DNA of 25,481 nucleotides from Nitriliruptorales bacterium (GCA_030835875.1 JAURQY010000001.1:1-25481), one strand, 5' to 3'. Positions 13,902 through 22,173 are shown, counted from the stretch's first letter. Made by a program: numbers and translations. Notes: generated from the sequence alone by a model not told the origin.

Positions 13902-15308
13902 ATGGGACGCCACGCCGACCGTCGGGGCCGGCGTCGGCCTGCGATCGACCTCCCCTCGATCCTCCCCGCGACCCTCGTCGCCCTCAGCTTGACGGTCGCT
14001 GCCTGTGCGCCGCCGGCCGACGACGCTGCCCCCACCCCGGACCGACCGCCGGTCGTGGTCGACGCGTCGCTCGGCGTGGTCCGTGTCGCACCGGACGCAC
14101 CGCTGCTCGTCCGGATCGTGCTCGACGAGGGCGATCCGGAGTCGCTCTCCGCCGTGCTCGAGGCCGCGTTCCGCGCGGCGGTCGAGGACTTCGGCGCGGT
14201 CCAGCAGGACTTCCGCGTCGATCTCGGCACCGCCACGGCGACCGACTGCAGCGAGGAGGACGGCGCTCGCGTCGGCGCCGAGCTCGCCGGGACGGCCGAG
14301 GCCGACGGTCTGATCGCCGTCCTCGGTCCCCAGTGCACCGAGACGCTGCTCGGCCTGCAGGGTCCTGCCGGCGCCGCGGGCCTCGTCGTCGTCGCTCCGC
14401 GCACCACCCTGCCCACGCTGACCGAGGGCGCGGACGGACTCATCGGTCAGGACCGGGCCGACGGCACGTGGCGCACGGTCCCGTCGGCGCTCACCGAGGC
14501 GCGGGCGGGCGCCGCGCATGCCGCGACGGACCTCGGTGCGACCCGCGCCGTCGTCGTCGAGGACGGCACCATCGTGGGCGCAGGGCTCGCCGCAGCCTTC
14601 CGCGACCGCTTCGAGGAGCTCGGCGGCACCGTCGTCGTCGATCGCATGGTCGACCCATCGGTCATCGCCGGCGCGTCGGCCGAGGAGGGTTCCGAGGCAC
14701 GGGTCGCGGCGGAGGAGGCGCTCGACGCGCTGCTCGACGAGGCCGCCGCCGCGACCGCCGACGTCGCCTTCCTCCCCCTCGAGAGCGACGTGCTCCGCGT
14801 CCTGCTCCCCGCCTGGATGGAGCGGTCCGCACTCGACGATATCCCCCGTCTGACGACGACCCGTGCGCTCGGCGCCGATCTGCGCGCCCCGGAGCTGCTC
14901 GCGGCCGAGAGCAGCCTCGGCCTGCGCATCGCCGCCCCCGTGCTCGAGGTCCCCGACGCTGTCAGCGCCGTCACGGGGATGAGCGCGGCCCAGACGCTCG
15001 AACGGGTCGTCGCGACGTCCGGCATCGACGACCCGCGGGGCTGGTGGGCCTACGCCTACGACGCGGCCACGCTGCTGCTCCGTGCGATCGAGGACGGCTC
15101 GCTCGTCGACGTCGACGGCTCACTGGTGCTGAGCCGCGCCGAGCTGCGTGGGACCGTCGCGAGGACCCGGTTCGAGGGCCTCACCGGTCCCCTCCGGTGC
15201 ACGCCGACCGGTGACTGCGCCGCCCCACGGATCGTCATCCACGCGCACGAGGATCCATCGGCGGTCGACCTCGGTGGGCTTCCCATCGTCGCCACGATCG
15301 ACGGCTGA
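13902..15308 (+). CDS. Type-1 periplasmic-binding-fold lipoprotein (LivJ-like)
   Basis: This 468-residue lipoprotein has a lipobox LTVAAC (Cys35) and a type-1 periplasmic-binding (Peripla_BP_6-like) body: DGLIAVLGPQCTETLLGLQG, VVVAPRTTLPTL, GATRAVVVEDGTIVGAGLAAAF and WWAYAYDAATLLLRAI. These match the two-lobed fold of branched-chain amino acid binding proteins, though it is divergent and longer than LivJ. ATG 13902 has GGGAG 7 bases upstream; TACGCT (13853-13858) could be the -10 element. It precedes a second, more typical LivJ-like gene and may supply an alternative ligand to the same transporter. Confidence 0.82.
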   Translation: MGRHADRRGRRRPAIDLPSILPATLVALSLTVAACAPPADDAAPTPDRPPVVVDASLGVVRVAPDAPLLVRIVLDEGDPESLSAVLEAAFRAAVEDFGAVQQDFRVDLGTATATDCSEEDGARVGAELAGTAEADGLIAVLGPQCTETLLGLQGPAGAAGLVVVAPRTTLPTLTEGADGLIGQDRADGTWRTVPSALTEARAGAAHAATDLGATRAVVVEDGTIVGAGLAAAFRDRFEELGGTVVVDRMVDPSVIAGASAEEGSEARVAAEEALDALLDEAAAATADVAFLPLESDVLRVLLPAWMERSALDDIPRLTTTRALGADLRAPELLAAESSLGLRIAAPVLEVPDAVSAVTGMSAAQTLERVVATSGIDDPRGWWAYAYDAATLLLRAIEDGSLVDVDGSLVLSRAELRGTVARTRFEGLTGPLRCTPTGDCAAPRIVIHAHEDPSAVDLGGLPIVATIDG

Positions 15309-15346
15309 GACGACGGAGAGGCCCCGTACAGGGGACACCGCCTGTC

Positions 15347-15369
15347 AGGGGCGGGCTCGGACCGCCCCT
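15347..15369 (+). terminator. GC hairpin between the two binding-protein genes
   Basis: AGGGGCGG (15347-15354) and CCGCCCCT (15362-15369) make an 8-bp perfect stem with a 7-base loop, 39 bases after the preceding stop. There is no T-run. It overlaps the first base of the candidate -10 TACTAT (15369-15374), so it could also act on the livJ-like promoter instead of ending transcription. Confidence 0.4.
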
Positions 15370-15374
15370 ACTAT
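15369..15374 (+). promoter_or_regulatory. Candidate -10 element of livJ-like gene
   Basis: TACTAT in CCCTACTATGCTGG is the most TATAAT-like hexamer before the gene. It would give a leader of about 135 bases. No good -35 is visible. Confidence 0.4.
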
Positions 15375-15383
15375 GCTGGTCGG

Positions 15384-15402
15384 TGGGCGCGGAGAGCGCC
15401 CA
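15384..15402 (+). other. 5'-leader hairpin of livJ-like mRNA
   Basis: TGGGCGC (15384-15390) and GCGCCCA (15396-15402) pair perfectly around loop GGAGA, and flanking GG/CC bases can extend the stem past a small bulge. It lies just downstream of the candidate -10 element. It may stabilise the message or act in attenuation; no known riboswitch is recognised. Confidence 0.35.
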
Positions 15403-15516
15403 TCACCGTGCCCGGGCGCGTCCCGCCCGGCGACGGTCGGGAGTCCACGGCCGACCCGAGGCACCGCTGCGACGGTCCGCCGCGCTTCCCCCAGAATCCG
15501 ACAAGGAGTCCGACCC

Positions 15517-16755
15517 ATGATGTTCCGACGCAAGAGCAAGGCCGCCGCGGCGCTCGCCGCGGTGGCGCTCGTCGCCGCGGCCTGCGGCGGCGGTGACGAG
15601 GCGGGGTCCGACTCCGCCCTGAAGCTCGGCTACCTCCTCCCGGAGACCGGGCAGCTCGCCTTCCTCGGCCCCCCGATGATCTCGGGCGTGCAGCTGGCCG
15701 TCCAGGAGATCAACGACGCCGGTGGCGTGCTCGGCAACCCTGTCGAGGTGCTCAGCGGCGATGAGGCCGGTGACGCCGGTCGTGCGGCCGAGGAGGCCAG
15801 CCGTCTGCTCGCCGCGGACGTGCAGGCGATCGTCGGTGCGGCCGCGACGGGGATGACGATGGCCGTCATCGAGAACGTGACGAGCGCCGGCGTCGTCCAG
15901 TGCTCCCCGTCCAACACGGGCATCGGCCTGACCACGCAGCCGGACAACGGCTACTACTTCCGCACGGCGCCGAGCGACGTGCTCCAGGCGCCGGTCCTCG
16001 CGGACCTCGTCGTCAACGCGGGCTACACGAACGTCGCGGTCGTCGCTCGTGCGGACGACTACGGCGTGCCGTTCCTCGAGGAGACGGTCGCGGGCCTCGA
16101 GGCTCGCGGCGCGGGCATCGCCCTGTCCGAGTCCTACGACCCGGAGGCCGGCACGTTCGACTCCGTCGTCGACGCGATGGTCGGCTCGGGCGCTGACGCG
16201 TACGTCGTGATCAGCTTCGTCGAGGGTGCGCAGATCGTCCAGGGCCTCCTCGCCGCCGGTGTGGCTGCGAACGAGATCTTCGGTGCGGACGGCATCGCGG
16301 GTGCGGCGTTCGCCGACAACTTCCCGTCGGCCGATGTGCTCGAGGGCATGCGTGTGACCGCTCCGACGGCCATCGTGCCGCCGGACTTCGAGGCGCGACT
16401 GCTCGCGTTCAACCCGGACCTCGTCGACTTCCTCTTCGCGCCCAACGCCTACGACTGCGCGAACCTGATCGCGCTGTCGGCGGTCGCGGCGGGCTCGACG
16501 GCATCGGCGGACATCCGTGACAACATGATCGCGGTCACGCAGGGCGACAACGCCTGCACGACGTTCGCGGAGTGCAAGGGCTTCCTCGACGACGGGCAGA
16601 CCATCGCCTACCAGAGCGCGGTCGGTGGCCCGCTCAACATGATCGAGGTGCGCGAGGGCGGCGGCGAGCCGTCGCGCGGCATCATCGAGACCAGCGAGTG
16701 GAAGGGCGGCGAGTTTGTCTCGACCGGCACCGTCGCAGGCGACCTGGTCGGCTGA
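15517..16755 (+). CDS. Branched-chain amino acid ABC transporter substrate-binding lipoprotein (LivJ-like)
   Basis: This 412-residue lipoprotein has a KSKAAAALAAVALVAAAC signal with Cys23, then LKLGYLLPETGQLAFLGPPM and a Peripla_BP_6 body with GVQLAVQEINDAGGVLG, AIVGAAATGMTMAV and VVARADDYG. These match LivJ-type receptors that pass amino acids or related compounds to LivHM. A strong AAGGAG precedes ATG 15517 by 8 bases. The gene converges on the livHMGF operon, with a strong terminator in between, so receptor and transporter are separate transcription units. Substrate could also be urea or amides. Confidence 0.9.
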   Translation: MMFRRKSKAAAALAAVALVAAACGGGDEAGSDSALKLGYLLPETGQLAFLGPPMISGVQLAVQEINDAGGVLGNPVEVLSGDEAGDAGRAAEEASRLLAADVQAIVGAAATGMTMAVIENVTSAGVVQCSPSNTGIGLTTQPDNGYYFRTAPSDVLQAPVLADLVVNAGYTNVAVVARADDYGVPFLEETVAGLEARGAGIALSESYDPEAGTFDSVVDAMVGSGADAYVVISFVEGAQIVQGLLAAGVAANEIFGADGIAGAAFADNFPSADVLEGMRVTAPTAIVPPDFEARLLAFNPDLVDFLFAPNAYDCANLIALSAVAAGSTASADIRDNMIAVTQGDNACTTFAECKGFLDDGQTIAYQSAVGGPLNMIEVREGGGEPSRGIIETSEWKGGEFVSTGTVAGDLVG

Positions 16756-16770
16756 TCGATCCGGTCATCG

Positions 16771-16802
16771 GAAGGGCCCGTGGCTCCGGCCGCGGGCCCT
16801 TC
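16771..16802 (+). terminator. Strong intrinsic-type terminator after livJ-like gene
   Basis: GAAGGGCCCG (16771-16780) and CGGGCCCTTC (16793-16802) form a perfect 10-bp stem with a 12-base loop, 15 bases after the stop codon. The sequence following is pyrimidine-rich (TCCTCTTG) without a pure T-run. It lies between convergent units and, being symmetric, may stop both. Confidence 0.8.
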
Positions 16803-16849
16803 CTCTTGCCCGCCCTCTTGCCCGCCCTCTTGCCCGCCCTCTTGCCCGC
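16802..16849 (+). repeat. Four tandem copies of a 12-bp unit
   Basis: The unit CCTCTTGCCCGC is repeated four times without mismatch, starting at the last base of the terminator stem and ending before the livF stop. The repeat is noncoding. Slippage-prone and likely variable between strains. Confidence 0.92.
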
Positions 16850-16885
16850 CGAGCGCCCGGCTGGCGGATCGCCCGTCGTGCTGGC

Positions 16886-17620
16886 TCAGCGGGCGCGGGC
16901 GAGCGTCCCGAGGTAGAGCTCGATGACCTTCGGGTCGTCGAGGAGCTCCTCCCCCGTCCCCGTGTAGGCGTTGCGGCCCTGGTCCAGCACGTAGCCGCGG
17001 TCGCAGATCTCGAGGCAGGTCCGGGCGTTCTGCTCGACCATGACGATCGAGATGCCGGCCGCGTTGATGTCACCGATCCGCCGGAAGACGTCGTCCTGGT
17101 TCGCGGGCGAGAGTCCCGCCGACGGCTCATCGAGGAAGAGGACCTTCGGGTCCATCATCAGCGCGCGGCCCATCGCCACCATCTGGCGCTCCCCGCCGGA
17201 GAGCAGCCCGGCACGCTGCTCGGAGCGGTCGGAGAGCAGTGGGAACAGGTCGTACACGAACCGTGACCGCGCCTCCCAGTCCTGCGGGCGCAGGTAGAGC
17301 CCCATCTCGAGGTTCTCGCGGATCGTCAGGCTCGGGAAGACGTTGCGTGTCTGCGGGACGTAGCCCACCCCACGCGAGACGAGGTCGTTCGCGGAGCGGT
17401 TCGTGATGTCCTCGTCGCCGAGCAGCACCCGACCCGACCGAACCGGGACGAGACCGAACATCGTCTTGATGAGCGTCGACTTGCCGGCCCCGTTCGGGCC
17501 GATGATGCCGATCAGCTCGCCCTGCTCGAGCACGAGGTCGCAGCCGGTGAGGATGTCGACGTCGGGCAGGTAGCCGGCGACGAGCTGCTCGGCGCGCAGG
17601 ACCGGGGTGGACGTGCTCAT
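16886..17620 (-). CDS. livF: Branched-chain amino acid ABC transporter ATP-binding protein LivF
   Basis: This 244-residue ATPase has Walker A IGPNGAGKSTL, YVPQTRNVFPSLTIREN (Q-loop region), signature LLSGGERQMVAMGRAL, Walker B VLFLDEPSAGLSP and the LivF-typical VEQNA in the H-loop position. It pairs with LivG on the cytoplasmic face of LivHM to power import. Its ATG overlaps the livG stop by 4 bases (ATGA). It is the last gene of livHMGF. Length and motifs are entirely typical. Confidence 0.94.
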   Translation of the reverse strand: MSTSTPVLRAEQLVAGYLPDVDILTGCDLVLEQGELIGIIGPNGAGKSTLIKTMFGLVPVRSGRVLLGDEDITNRSANDLVSRGVGYVPQTRNVFPSLTIRENLEMGLYLRPQDWEARSRFVYDLFPLLSDRSEQRAGLLSGGERQMVAMGRALMMDPKVLFLDEPSAGLSPANQDDVFRRIGDINAAGISIVMVEQNARTCLEICDRGYVLDQGRNAYTGTGEELLDDPKVIELYLGTLARAR

Positions 17621-18510
17621 GCGCCGGACTCCTCGCGTCGACGGCGACGCTCCTCGCGGAGCGCACGGTGATCGTGCGTCGCGCCGAGGTAGGCGTCGAC
17701 CACGGCGGGGTCCGCACCGATCGCGGACGGCGGCCCCTCGGCGATCACGCGGCCCTGCGCCAGGCAGACCACCCAGTCGGAGATGTCGAAGACGACGTCC
17801 ATGTCGTGCTCGACGAACACGACCGAGCGGCCCTCGACATCACGCAGGTCCTTCACGTGTCCGAGCAGCGACTGTGTCAGCGCAGGGTTCACGCCGGCCA
17901 TGGGCTCGTCGAGCATCACGAGTGACGGCTCGACCATGAGCGCACGGGCCATCTCGAGGAGCTTTCGCTGACCGCCGGACAGCGTGCCGGCGTACTGGTC
18001 GCGCATGTGATCGAGCCGGAACCGGACCAGCAGCTCCTCCGCGCGCTCGAGCACCTCCTGCTCCTGCGCACGCCAGCGCCAGGGCAGCAGCGCCGTGCGC
18101 ATGCGCTCACCGTGCTGCCCGGACGCCCCGAGCATCAGGTTCTCGAGCACGGTCATGCGCGAGAGCGCCTTCGTGAGCTGGAACGTGCGGACCATCCCGG
18201 CACGCGCGACGCGGTACGCGGAGGTGCCGACCGCCGAGGTGCCGTCGAAGGTCCAGTCGCCCTCGTCGGGCGTGTCGAAGCCGGTCAGCAGGTTGAACAG
18301 CGTCGTCTTCCCCGCACCGTTCGGGCCGATGAGCCCGGTGATGAGCCCGCGCGGGATCTCGAGATGCTCGACGTCGACCGCGGTGACACCGCCGAACGAG
18401 CGGCGCAGCCCATCGACGACGAGGATCGGGTCGGGCTTGGCGACGCCCGGCTCGTGCGCGACGCCGCGCAGACCCTCGGGGATGGTGGGAAGGGCGGGAT
18501 CAGGAGACAT
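17617..18510 (-). CDS. livG: Branched-chain amino acid ABC transporter ATP-binding protein LivG
   Basis: This 297-residue ATPase has Walker A IGPNGAGKTTLFNLLTGF, VRTFQLTKALSRMTVLEN (Q-loop), signature LSGGQRKLLEMARALM, Walker B LVMLDEPMAGVNP and H-loop VEHDMDVV, the LivG pattern. The N-terminus has about 30 extra residues and the C-terminus ends in an Arg/Glu-rich tail (REERRRRREE). I chose ATG 18510, preceded by GGGAGGAG about 11 bases upstream; an in-frame start at 18543 lies deeper within livM. It overlaps the livM end by 11 bases, showing tight coupling. Confidence 0.93.
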   Translation of the reverse strand: MSPDPALPTIPEGLRGVAHEPGVAKPDPILVVDGLRRSFGGVTAVDVEHLEIPRGLITGLIGPNGAGKTTLFNLLTGFDTPDEGDWTFDGTSAVGTSAYRVARAGMVRTFQLTKALSRMTVLENLMLGASGQHGERMRTALLPWRWRAQEQEVLERAEELLVRFRLDHMRDQYAGTLSGGQRKLLEMARALMVEPSLVMLDEPMAGVNPALTQSLLGHVKDLRDVEGRSVVFVEHDMDVVFDISDWVVCLAQGRVIAEGPPSAIGADPAVVDAYLGATHDHRALREERRRRREESGA

Positions 18511-19483
18511 CGAGGCGCAGCTCCTCCCGGTTCCCGAGCACACCCTGTGGGCGGCGGATCATGAGCACCATGAGCAGCAGGCCGACCGCGATCAGCGACA
18601 CCGCGCCGACCGCCTGCCCACCCGCGACGCCCGGGATCGCGCCCGAGTCGACGACGCTGCGGATGCCGCTCTGCAGTCCGGTGAGCAGGAACCAGAACAC
18701 GACCGCGCCGAGCGTCGGCCCGAGCACCGTCCCGGTGCCACCGAGGATCATGATCGCGAACGCGAAGAAGGTCACCTGCGGCAGGAACATCTCCGGCGTG
18801 AGGTTCTGCAGCGCGAGCACGAAGACCATGCCACCGATCGCGCCGATGACGCCACCGAGGATGAGGCTCTGCATCTTGAAGAGGAAGACGTTCTTGCCGA
18901 GGCTGCGCGCCGCGTCCTCGTCCTCGCGGATCGAGCGCAGCACGCGACCCCACGGGCTGCGCATGAGTGCCCACACGAGCAGCGAGAGGAGCGTCACGAG
19001 GCCCCACCCGACGAGCGTCACCCACAGGCGGTTGGCGTTGAAGCGCAGCGGGCCGAGGTAGTCACCCGGTGGGAAGGGCGAGAGCGCGTAGAAGTCGCCG
19101 GCGAACTGGCGCAGACCGAAGACGCTGCCGGTGAGCGCGTCGCTGCCGGTGTTGCGCACCAGGAACCGCAGGATCTCCCCCGCCGCGATCGTGGTGATCG
19201 CGAGGTAGTCGGCGCGCAGCCGCAGCGTCGGCGCGCCGAGCAGCAGCGACAGCACCACCGCCGCGAGCACGCCGACGATGACGCCGAGCCACAGCGGCCC
19301 CCCGAACACCGACACGGTGATCGCCATGCCGTAGGCCCCGACGAGCATGAACCCGACCTGGCCGAAGTTGAGGAGCCCCGTGTAGCCGAAATGCAGGTTG
19401 AGGCCGACGGCGAGCAGCGCGTACGAGGCGGCCGTCGGTCCGACGGCGGACCGCAGCGCGTCGAAGAACAGGGTCTCGATCAT
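18500..19483 (-). CDS. livM: Branched-chain amino acid ABC transporter permease LivM
   Basis: This 327-residue membrane protein has 8-9 hydrophobic segments and the LivM hallmarks YTGLLNFGQVGFMLVGAYG near the N-terminus, LRADYLAITTIAAGEI, and the cytoplasmic coupling loop SPWGRVLRSIREDEDAARSLG that contacts the ATPases, then FFAFAIMILGGTGTVLGP. With LivH it forms the translocation pore. ATG 19483 overlaps the livH stop (ATGA). Length is normal for LivM. Confidence 0.93.
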   Translation of the reverse strand: MIETLFFDALRSAVGPTAASYALLAVGLNLHFGYTGLLNFGQVGFMLVGAYGMAITVSVFGGPLWLGVIVGVLAAVVLSLLLGAPTLRLRADYLAITTIAAGEILRFLVRNTGSDALTGSVFGLRQFAGDFYALSPFPPGDYLGPLRFNANRLWVTLVGWGLVTLLSLLVWALMRSPWGRVLRSIREDEDAARSLGKNVFLFKMQSLILGGVIGAIGGMVFVLALQNLTPEMFLPQVTFFAFAIMILGGTGTVLGPTLGAVVFWFLLTGLQSGIRSVVDSGAIPGVAGGQAVGAVSLIAVGLLLMVLMIRRPQGVLGNREELRLDVS

Positions 19484-20826
19484 CCGAAGCGCTCCCGACG
19501 GCCGAGCAGACCCTGCGGGCGGAAGAGGAGGATGAGGATCAGGACACCGAGCGCCCACACGTACTTGATCTGACTCGAGAACCAGACCGTGCTGACCTCG
19601 CTGACGAGGCCGACGACGAGGCCGCCGAGCATCGCGCCGTAGGCGGATCCGAGACCGCCGAGGATGACGCCAGCGAACATGAGGAGCAGGAGCCGGAAGC
19701 CCATGAGGTAGTCGACCGACTCGATCATCCCGAGGAAGACGCCACCGACGGCGGTCAGCGCACCGCCGAGCACCCAGACCGAGAGGATCACGCGCTGCAC
19801 GTCGATACCGGAGGACGCAGCGAGGTCACGGTTGTCGGCCACCGCGCGCATCGACTTCCCGAGGCGGGTGCGCGTCAGCATGAGGCCGACGGCGACGAGC
19901 ATCGCGACCGACAGGCCCATCACCCAGAGCTCGACGGGCTGGACCCGGACGAGCCCGATGTCGAGCGCAGACTGCAGCGTGAAGTCCATATAGGACTGCC
20001 GGGATCCGCCGAGGAACAGCAGGACGACGTGCCGCAGCACGAAGGCGAGTCCGATCGAGACGACGAGCATCGCGATGAGCCCCGTCTGCCGTGCGCGCAG
20101 CGGTCGCCAGATCCCGCGGTCGAGCGCCCCAGCGATGACGGCCCCACCGATGACGGCGAGCGGAGCCGCGATGAGGAGGTGGAGTCCGAGGGTGACGTTG
20201 AGGAGGAACGCGAGGAACGCGCCGACGGTCACGAGGTCGCCATGGGCGAAGTTGACGAGTCCGGTCGTCCCGAAGATCAGGGACAGCCCGATCGACGTCA
20301 TCCCGATGATCAGCCCGAACTTCAGCCCGTTCAGCGTCCCCTGGAGGATGCGACGCAACAGGTCGGACTCCACCTCCTGCGGCTCTCCGAGCGCGAAGAT
20401 CGCGGCCGACGTCGAGTTCTCGAAGACACGCAGCTCGAGGCTCGAACGTTCCGGGTCGCGCAGGCCGATGCCTTCGGGGAGGGTCGCCACCTGCAGCTCG
20501 ACGCGGTAGGTGCCGGGTCCTGGGAGGACGACGAGCCAAGCGCCGTCGGCGTCCGTGACCGTCTCGAAGGTCGCCGACCCGTCGGTCGACGCGACCACGA
20601 TGGTGACGCCCGCGACGGCCTCGCCCTCGAACGCCAGCCGACCGCCGATCGACTCCTCCGTCGTCGCGGCATCCTGCGCGGAGGCCGGGGATGCGCCGAG
20701 CGAGAGCGCGAGGGCGAGGGCGACGGCGACAGAAGCGAGCAGCGCGGCTGCGAGGGTCGGCACCACCGTCGAGATCGCCGTGCGCGTCGAGCGCACCGAG
20801 CAGGACGGGACCGACGAGGAGACCAC
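19480..20826 (-). CDS. livH: LivH permease fused to an N-terminal secreted beta-sandwich-like domain
   Basis: This 448-residue protein is about 140 residues longer than E. coli LivH (308). Residues 1-50 look like a signal peptide (hydrophobic 23-45, ASPASA then Q51). Residues about 58-146 (GGRLAFEGEAVAGVTIVVAS, then TDADGAWLVVLPGPGTYRVE) fit a carboxypeptidase-regulatory/SpaA-like domain. The permease starts near 157: ILQGTLNGLKFGLIIGMTSI and GLVNFAHGDL, then about eight TM segments and the coupling loop RTRLGKSMRAVADNRDLAASSG. GTG 20826 follows GGAGG by 9 bases. It is first in livHMGF; the extension would lie outside the cell. Confidence 0.9.
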   Translation of the reverse strand: MVSSSVPSCSVRSTRTAISTVVPTLAAALLASVAVALALALSLGASPASAQDAATTEESIGGRLAFEGEAVAGVTIVVASTDGSATFETVTDADGAWLVVLPGPGTYRVELQVATLPEGIGLRDPERSSLELRVFENSTSAAIFALGEPQEVESDLLRRILQGTLNGLKFGLIIGMTSIGLSLIFGTTGLVNFAHGDLVTVGAFLAFLLNVTLGLHLLIAAPLAVIGGAVIAGALDRGIWRPLRARQTGLIAMLVVSIGLAFVLRHVVLLFLGGSRQSYMDFTLQSALDIGLVRVQPVELWVMGLSVAMLVAVGLMLTRTRLGKSMRAVADNRDLAASSGIDVQRVILSVWVLGGALTAVGGVFLGMIESVDYLMGFRLLLLMFAGVILGGLGSAYGAMLGGLVVGLVSEVSTVWFSSQIKYVWALGVLILILLFRPQGLLGRRERFG

Positions 20827-20895
20827 CCGCGCGCTCCTCCGCCGCTCCGAGACGTGCTCCGCAGGGCCCCGCAGTACCCCACCATGCGGTTCGCG

Positions 20896-20924
20896 AGGAT
20901 AGACGGCAGACCCGGACCCGTCAG
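20896..20924 (-). promoter_or_regulatory. Promoter of livHMGF
   Basis: On the minus strand CTGACG (20919-20924) resembles a -35 TTGACA at four of six positions, and TATCCT (20896-20901) a -10 TATAAT/TANNNT, with an exact 17-bp spacer. The leader would be about 60 bases. It lies just downstream of tRNA-Cys. Confidence 0.5.
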
Positions 20925-20936
20925 ACGGAACTCGAG

Positions 20937-21007
20937 AGGCGGGGACGGGAATCGAACCCGTGATCGGGGATTTGCAGTCCCCTGCCTTACCACTTGGCCA
21001 CCCCGCC
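20937..21007 (-). tRNA. tRNA-Cys (GCA)
   Basis: A complete cloverleaf: acceptor GGCGGGG/CCCCGCC, anticodon stem GGGGA/TCCCC with loop CTGCAAA (anticodon GCA, normal U33), T-stem ACGGG/CCCGT with loop TTCGAAT, discriminator U, 71 nt, no encoded CCA. The discriminator U73 and GCA are cysteine identity elements. Confidence 0.96.
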
Positions 21008-21045
21008 GGGACGGCGAGCGGAGGGTAGCCGCGTGCACCGCGGCG

Positions 21046-22071
21046 TCAGCCGTCGTCACGCTCCCGTCCCTCGACGGCGGCGGCGAGACGTTCGAACGCG
21101 GCGCGACGTTCAGCGGGCAGATCCGCGCGAGGCAGCGCGCAGCCCGGTTCCGCATCGTGCCGGCAGTCGTCGAGCGTGCAGTCGAGGCCGACGAGCTCGG
21201 GGAAACCGGCCGCGATCCCGCGCCGGTCGAGCATGCCGAGCCCGAACGAACGCACGCCGGGCGTGTCGACGATCCACCCACCCTCCGGGCCATCGCCCGG
21301 CAGGGGGATCGCGACCGAGGCCACCGTCGTGTGCCGGCCACCGCGTGGCCCGACCGCGCCGGTCCTGCGGTCCACGTCGGGCACGAGCGCATTGGTGAGC
21401 GAGGACTTCCCCACCCCGGAGTGCCCGGTCAGGGCGGTCCAGCGCCCCGCGAGCCGCTCGCGCAGCGCATCGAGCCCCTCGCCGGACGACGCGGACACCG
21501 GCAGCACCTCGCGGACCGCCCTTGCGTAGGGAAGGAGGGTCGTGTCGAGCGCCGCCCGGCCCTGCGCATCGAGCAGGTCGATCTTGTTCACGACGAGCAG
21601 CACGCCGAGCCCACCCGTCGTCGCCGCGACGATGACCCGGTCGGCGAAGCGCAGCCCGGCCTCGAGGTTGTCCGATCCGACGACCACCGCGACGGCGTCG
21701 GCGTCAGCGACGAGCACCCGGACGTGCGGGTCGAGGTCATCGCCGGTGCGCACGAGCTCGGTCGTGCGGTCGAGCCGCTCGACGACGCGCGCCGGCTCCT
21801 CGCGCTGCGCCGGCGCGATGCGGACCCGGTCACCGACGACGACACGCCGACCGCGCATCGCGCCGCCGTAGCGCGCGTCGACCGCATACTCCGGACCGTC
21901 GCCGTCGAGCACGACGCGGATGCGACCGCGGTCGACGGCGATGACGCGCCCGGGCCGCTGGCGGGACCGTTCGGCGCGCGCGGCAGGAGAGGCGAGGGGT
22001 CGTCCGCGTGGCCCGACGGCGACGTCATCGTCCCACTCGTCCTCGAGGGCGTCGACATCGATGCGTGGCAT
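21046..22071 (-). CDS. rsgA: Ribosome small subunit-dependent GTPase RsgA
   Basis: This 341-residue GTPase assists late 30S ribosomal subunit assembly. It shows the circularly permuted order: G4 NKID (162-165), then G1 GHSGVGKSS (216-224), a G2-type GRHTT (245-249) and G3 DTPGVRSFG (269-277). An N-terminal OB-fold (about 38-100) and a C-terminal zinc knuckle C-x4-C-x-H-x5-C (C298, C303, H305, C311) complete the family. I chose ATG 22071; longer in-frame starts would extend into the acs control region and coding sequence. It is divergent from acs. Confidence 0.93.
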   Translation of the reverse strand: MPRIDVDALEDEWDDDVAVGPRGRPLASPAARAERSRQRPGRVIAVDRGRIRVVLDGDGPEYAVDARYGGAMRGRRVVVGDRVRIAPAQREEPARVVERLDRTTELVRTGDDLDPHVRVLVADADAVAVVVGSDNLEAGLRFADRVIVAATTGGLGVLLVVNKIDLLDAQGRAALDTTLLPYARAVREVLPVSASSGEGLDALRERLAGRWTALTGHSGVGKSSLTNALVPDVDRRTGAVGPRGGRHTTVASVAIPLPGDGPEGGWIVDTPGVRSFGLGMLDRRGIAAGFPELVGLDCTLDDCRHDAEPGCALPRADLPAERRAAFERLAAAVEGRERDDG

Positions 22072-22113
22072 GCGCGCATCCTGCCAGCCCGACGGTGCCG
22101 ATGCCGACTGCCC

Positions 22114-22119
22114 TAGCAT
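22114..22119 (+). promoter_or_regulatory. Candidate -10 element of acs
   Basis: TAGCAT in CCCTAGCATCCGC fits TANNNT and would give a leader of about 48 bases before GTG 22174. No convincing -35 is seen. Confidence 0.4.
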
Positions 22120-22173
22120 CCGCGGCTGATCCGGGTCTCGAGCAAGGTCCAGGATCGCGACCAGGGGGAAACC

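Noticed and set aside
18095..19573. Long open frame on the plus strand opposite livG/livM
   Set aside because: Composition is Arg/Glu/His-rich and repetitive, typical of antisense frames in high-GC DNA; the opposite strand encodes clear LivG and LivM.
20937..21007. tRNA-Cys as an integration site for a mobile element
   Set aside because: There is no integrase gene and no direct repeat of the tRNA end in the window; flanking genes are chromosomal housekeeping and transport genes.
20029..22116. 695-codon open frame on the plus strand
   Set aside because: It runs through livH, tRNA-Cys and rsgA in antisense and shows no family motif; a frame crossing a tRNA is not credible.
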